Positions 6,662-9,466 of a stretch of 9,466 nucleotides of DNA are shown piece after piece. How positions within the stretch are numbered: position 1 is the first letter of the stretch; each line of letters opens with the position of its first letter. A program made the position numbers and the translations under genes. This stretch comes from Anaerolineae bacterium (GTDB lineage: Bacteria; Chloroflexota; Anaerolineae; Aggregatilineales; Phototrophicaceae), in contig JADLHH010000363.1 in the NCBI GenBank assembly GCA_020848855.1, forward strand, positions 1-9,466, read 5' to 3'. Below the pieces are notes generated by a model. The model made no database searches. It was not told the origin of the DNA and was given only the letters and a program-made list of their open reading frames with translations.

Positions 6662-7654
6662 TCATCCGGGAAGCTGTACAGTCAGCCACGTAAGCCGATC
6701 CGGGGCGATGGTGACGCGCTGCGTAAACCGCACACGCCCGCCCGCGATGACCGTCACGTCATAATCGCCGGGAGGCAGATTGCCCGCCGCGAAATTCTCG
6801 TGCAGGGTCGGGTCGGGGTTGACTGAGTCGTCGCCGTAAGTGTAGGTCTGGGTTTGCACCTGGCTGGACTGAATGGCGATCAGCGCGCCGTAGACCATCG
6901 CACCCGTATCATCCATCACCCGCCCGGCGAGGACGCCGAAACCGGGATACGGGCGCACCCACAGTTCGGGGTTGCGCGTGTCGTCGAAATCGAACGGGCT
7001 GCCGACGCGAATTTCCAGATGCAGGTGCGGACCCAGCGCAATCCCGTTCGCGCCGACCATGCCGATCACGTCGCCCTCGTGGACGACCTGCCCGATTTTG
7101 GCAGTGATCGCCGAAAGATGCCCGTAAAGCGTGTACACCGGCTGTCCTTCCGGCGAGCGAAAATTGTGCTGGATGATGACCAGATAGCCATAGTAGTTGG
7201 TCATCGGCGCGAAGCGCATCGAGAAATCGTCGCCGGCATAGACGACCGCGCCGTCGCCCGCCGCGCTAACCGGCGTGCCGATGGGGTTGACCAGATCGAC
7301 GCCGTGATGCACCTGCAAGCGCCCGCCGTTGGTGCCACCGTATGGATACGCCCGCGAGACCGTCGAACTTCCCACATCGAGGATCGGGCGTCCCAGGACA
7401 AGATACTCGCTGACACGGGCAGGCGTGCTGGTGGGCGGGAGCGGGGTCGCGGCTGCGGTTACAACGGCGAGACTGGGGGTAAATGATGGCGTCCGCGAAG
7501 CGAACAAGGGGCGCGGCGTGTTGGTCGGCAGCGGCGTGACCAGCGGCTGCTGTAAGCGCATCTCAACCGCGCCGGTAGCCCGCGCGGGCATTAGCGTCAC
7601 GCCGGACTGGCAGGCGATGACCAGCAGCAACAACAGCAAAGCCAGCGTCCTCAC
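6662..7654 (-). CDS. M23-family peptidoglycan metallopeptidase lipoprotein
   Basis: The product is 330 aa. The GTG start at 7652-7654 overlaps the upstream gene's TGA by four bases (GTGA), and GAGGT (7664-7668, minus strand) lies 9 bases before it. The signal peptide ends in a lipobox, LVIAC, giving a lipidated Cys15. Residues 36-80 are a Pro/Thr/Ser-rich spacer. The M23 (LytM-type) domain spans about 85-235. Its zinc ligands are all present: H116 and D120 in HHGVD, and H212 in GPHLHLEIR. The second-sphere histidines H179 (YGHLS) and H210 are also present. It should therefore be an active endopeptidase cutting peptidoglycan cross-bridges outside the membrane, not a degenerate EnvC-like activator. 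Residues about 239-330 (GVLAGRVMDDTGAMVYGALI, then NLPPGDYDVTVIAGG) look like a carboxypeptidase-regulatory-type beta-sandwich. It is the last gene of the three-gene operon. Confidence 0.93.
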   Translation of the reverse strand: MRTLALLLLLLVIACQSGVTLMPARATGAVEMRLQQPLVTPLPTNTPRPLFASRTPSFTPSLAVVTAAATPLPPTSTPARVSEYLVLGRPILDVGSSTVSRAYPYGGTNGGRLQVHHGVDLVNPIGTPVSAAGDGAVVYAGDDFSMRFAPMTNYYGYLVIIQHNFRSPEGQPVYTLYGHLSAITAKIGQVVHEGDVIGMVGANGIALGPHLHLEIRVGSPFDFDDTRNPELWVRPYPGFGVLAGRVMDDTGAMVYGALIAIQSSQVQTQTYTYGDDSVNPDPTLHENFAAGNLPPGDYDVTVIAGGRVRFTQRVTIAPDRLTWLTVQLPG

Positions 7655-8565
7655 TCGAACGCGACCTCGCGGTAATCCCCGGTCGCCGCGCCAAGCCGGT
7701 GTTCCAGCACCTGATCGCGCGCCGACGGCGGGAGCTGCAGCCCGGCAAGCGCGAAATCGAGCAGCACAGCTTGCGGAACCAGCCCGACCAGCTCGGTATG
7801 CGTGACGGCAACGCCATGCTTCTTCGCTTCATCGCGGAGCGTTTCCATAATCGTGAACAGCGACGTTTTGCGGTAGTCGATCACGTTCATCGAGACCTGC
7901 GCCCGACCGCCGACGAGCAGTCCCAGCGCTTTGAGGTACAGCAGCCCGCCGCCCGATGCGCGGATCGACTGGGCAATCGAGTCGGCGATGGATACGTCGT
8001 CGGTGTCGAGATAAGCATTGAAGGCGACCAGCGGACCGCGCGCCCCGACTGCGACCGCGCCCGCCGGAGTCAGCCGCGCCGGACCGAAATCGGGGGCGCG
8101 CTCCGGCGTGTGAATAACCGTGTGCAGCGCCTCGTAGCCGAGGTTGCGCACGTTGGCGAGGTTGACGCGATCCGGGCGCAGCGCCGCCGCTTCGTAGAGA
8201 TATATGGGGATGTCGAGCGTCCGGGCAAGCCGCCGCCCGAAGCTGCGGGCAAGCGCGGCGCACTCGGTCAGCGAGATACCGCGCAGCGGGACGAACGGGA
8301 TCACGTCGACTGCGCCGATGCGCGGATGAACGCCCCGGTGCTGCGCCAGATCGATGCGCTCGACGGCAACGCGCGCGGCGCTCAGCATCGCGTCGGCGAC
8401 CGGTTCCGGCTCGCCAGCGAAGGTGATCACCGTGCGATTGTGATCGGCATCGCTGCTCACGTCCAACAGGGCGACCGGCGCAGCACGAATCGCGTCGGCG
8501 AGCGCGGCGATCACGTCAGCGCGCTGTCCCTCGCTGAAGTTGGGCACACATTCGACCAGCGGCAC
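7651..8565 (-). CDS. ftcD: Glutamate formimidoyltransferase (stand-alone FtcD N-terminal type)
   Basis: Transfers the formimino group of N-formimino-glutamate to tetrahydrofolate (EC 2.1.2.5), the folate-linked last step of one histidine-degradation route. The product is 304 aa, the length of the stand-alone transferase; the cyclodeaminase half of bifunctional FTCD is absent. Family motifs: VECVPNFSEG at residues 4-13, SSDADHNRTVITFAG at 37-51, and HRGVHPRIGAVDVIPFVPL at 76-94, whose His80 matches the catalytic histidine (His82) of the porcine enzyme. RPDRVNLANVRNLGYEAL follows near 129. The start is GTG (8563-8565) with GAGGA (8573-8577, minus strand) 7 bases upstream inside the end of the preceding gene. 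The 3-bp gap to that gene and 4-bp overlap with the next suggest translational coupling. No other histidine-utilisation gene is visible. Some stand-alone FtcD proteins also process 5-formyltetrahydrofolate, a possible alternative role here. Confidence 0.93.
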   Translation of the reverse strand: MPLVECVPNFSEGQRADVIAALADAIRAAPVALLDVSSDADHNRTVITFAGEPEPVADAMLSAARVAVERIDLAQHRGVHPRIGAVDVIPFVPLRGISLTECAALARSFGRRLARTLDIPIYLYEAAALRPDRVNLANVRNLGYEALHTVIHTPERAPDFGPARLTPAGAVAVGARGPLVAFNAYLDTDDVSIADSIAQSIRASGGGLLYLKALGLLVGGRAQVSMNVIDYRKTSLFTIMETLRDEAKKHGVAVTHTELVGLVPQAVLLDFALAGLQLPPSARDQVLEHRLGAATGDYREVAFE

Positions 8566-8568
8566 GGG

Positions 8569-9466
8569 TTATTCCTCGTCGTCCACGAAGGTCGGTGGAC
8601 GCGTGGGCGGGCGTACCGGCGGTGCTCCACGCGGCGCGTTTTCTTCCAGTGTCCGCAGCATGTCAGCGGTGACGATGCGCCCGTTGAGCTGGTTGTAGAG
8701 CGTCACATTGGCGGTGCGGTCGACCGCGTAGCGCCAGCGTCCTCTGCCAACTTCGCGCAGGACGGAGCGGCAGTTGTCGCAGCGCACAATCGCCTGCGGG
8801 CGCGGGATGCCGAGCACGCGCGCCGGGCGCGTTTCGACGGTGAGATGCCCGCGCTCGCACACCGGGCAGTGTTCGATGACGAAGCCTTCGGCGTAGCGCT
8901 CGCCAACGGTCAGGGCGCGCCAGTACAGCGCCACATAACCGACGACCAGCACCAGCAGCACCACGCCGACGACGACTTCAGGCTGAGCCGGCGGCGGCTC
9001 TGGCGCGGACGTTTCGACAGGCTCCGGGGTCGGCGGCAAAGTCGCGGCGAGCGCGGCTTCGGTTGTCATCGTCGCCGTCGCGCTCGGCGTCGGCGATGCG
9101 GTATCAGTCGGGGGCGGCGTTTCGGTCGCGGTCGGTGCAGCCGTGTCGGTTGGCGCTGCGGTGGGTGTCGAAGTCGGCGGCGCGGGTGTATCGGTGGGCG
9201 GCGGAGTGTCGGTGGCGACCACCAGCGCCGCAGCTTCGGTCGGCGCGGACGTCTCGGTTGGCTGCGACGTATGGGTCACGGTCGGCACGGGTGTGTCCGT
9301 CGCCGTATCGGTGGCAGTCGGCGATGCCGTGTCGGTCGGCGGCGGGGTGTCCGTCGGTGTTCGAGATGCCGTCGCGGTCGGAGCCGGCGTGGGTGTATCC
9401 GTATCGGTTGACGACGGCGCATTGGTTGGGATCAGCGTCGGCGTAGATGACGGCGGCTGCGGGGTA
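8569..9466 (-). CDS. Pro/Thr-rich membrane-anchored zinc-ribbon protein, 5' end outside the window
   Basis: Family not recognised. The frame is open from the right edge to TAA at 8569-8571, giving 298 residues in the window. GTG 9288 is only a valine codon inside the repeat tract, not a convincing start. Residues 1 to about 160 (numbered from 9465) are low-complexity Pro, Thr, Asp, Ala and Ser, with repeated PTDTPPPTDTA-like units. A single membrane segment follows at about 163-182 (VVVGVVLLVLVVGYVALYW). An acidic stretch before it and a basic one after suggest the P/T-rich part is outside and the C-terminus inside. The C-terminal domain has two cysteine pairs, C200/C203 (CPVC) and C229/C232 (CDNC), a likely zinc ribbon, then about 65 residues ending in Arg/Pro-rich sequence and DDEE. 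It is the first visible gene of the operon with ftcD. P/T-rich tracts like this usually act as surface stalks and may be glycosylated; its function is unknown. Confidence 0.82.
   Translation of the reverse strand, partial: TPQPPSSTPTLIPTNAPSSTDTDTPTPAPTATASRTPTDTPPPTDTASPTATDTATDTPVPTVTHTSQPTETSAPTEAAALVVATDTPPPTDTPAPPTSTPTAAPTDTAAPTATETPPPTDTASPTPSATATMTTEAALAATLPPTPEPVETSAPEPPPAQPEVVVGVVLLVLVVGYVALYWRALTVGERYAEGFVIEHCPVCERGHLTVETRPARVLGIPRPQAIVRCDNCRSVLREVGRGRWRYAVDRTANVTLYNQLNGRIVTADMLRTLEENAPRGAPPVRPPTRPPTFVDDEE
9060..9466 (-). repeat. Degenerate repeats encoding Pro/Thr-rich tract
   Basis: About 400 bases of imperfect short repeats with a three-base period, built on plus-strand units such as GTGTCGGTCGGCGGCGGGGT (9330-9349), with relatives near 9101-9120 and 9188-9207. 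They encode P-T-D-T, T-P-P-P-T and A-T-D-T runs of the membrane zinc-ribbon protein. The tract continues past the window edge. Such sequence is prone to slippage and to assembly error. Confidence 0.75.

Noticed and set aside
7699..9411. Plus-strand open frame of 570 codons antisense to the ftcD operon
   Set aside because: Its product is Arg/Gly/His-rich with no recognisable domain and lies opposite the clear ftcD and zinc-ribbon genes. Long antisense frames are expected in GC-rich coding DNA.
9060..9466. Repetitive tract considered as a CRISPR array or tandem-repeat element
   Set aside because: There are no constant repeats separated by unique spacers of uniform size. The periodicity is three bases and in frame with the Pro/Thr-rich coding sequence.

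Overview
This is a GC-rich bacterial chromosomal window with compact gene spacing. It most likely comes from an uncultured or little-studied Chloroflexota (Anaerolineae-like) genome. That placement is an inference. It rests on the proline/threonine-rich linkers in surface proteins, on secreted multi-domain proteins combining a type I periplasmic-binding fold with SH3 and CARDB-like domains, and on the mixture of housekeeping genes. No rRNA or tRNA gene is present to confirm it. I see no transposase, phage gene, CRISPR array or integrase.

Layout, left to right. (1) 1-2070, plus strand: the C-terminal part of DNA topoisomerase I (topA), cut by the left window edge and ending in three zinc ribbons, followed by a hairpin terminator. 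(2) 2274-3665, plus strand: an unrecognised inner-membrane protein with two membrane segments, a cytoplasmic domain and a Pro/Ala/Gln-rich tail. (3) 3757-4224, minus strand: greA, convergent with gene 2; a bidirectional hairpin terminator lies between them. (4) 4464-6593, plus strand, divergent from greA: a secreted protein joining a LivK-like solute-binding domain, an SH3 domain, a CARDB-like domain and an unassigned C-terminal domain. A perfect 28-bp palindrome follows it. (5) 9466-6662, minus strand: a tightly packed three-gene operon. In transcription order it encodes a Pro/Thr-rich membrane-anchored zinc-ribbon protein (its start lies beyond the right edge), glutamate formimidoyltransferase (ftcD-like), and an M23-family peptidoglycan peptidase lipoprotein. 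Junctions are 3 bp and a 4-bp GTGA overlap, and both downstream genes use GTG starts with good Shine-Dalgarno sequences.

Functional picture: topA and greA are housekeeping functions for DNA supercoiling and rescue of stalled RNA polymerase. The rest is mostly cell-envelope biology: a two-pass membrane protein, a secreted ligand-binding fusion, a lipoprotein that probably cuts or senses peptidoglycan, and a surface-exposed P/T-rich protein. The ftcD-like enzyme is the metabolic outlier in the envelope operon. I do not see a complete, clearly new system. The best leads are the solute-binding/SH3/CARDB fusion, the unassigned domains in genes 2 and 4, and two intergenic hairpins that share sequence beyond their stems and look like members of one terminator-repeat family.
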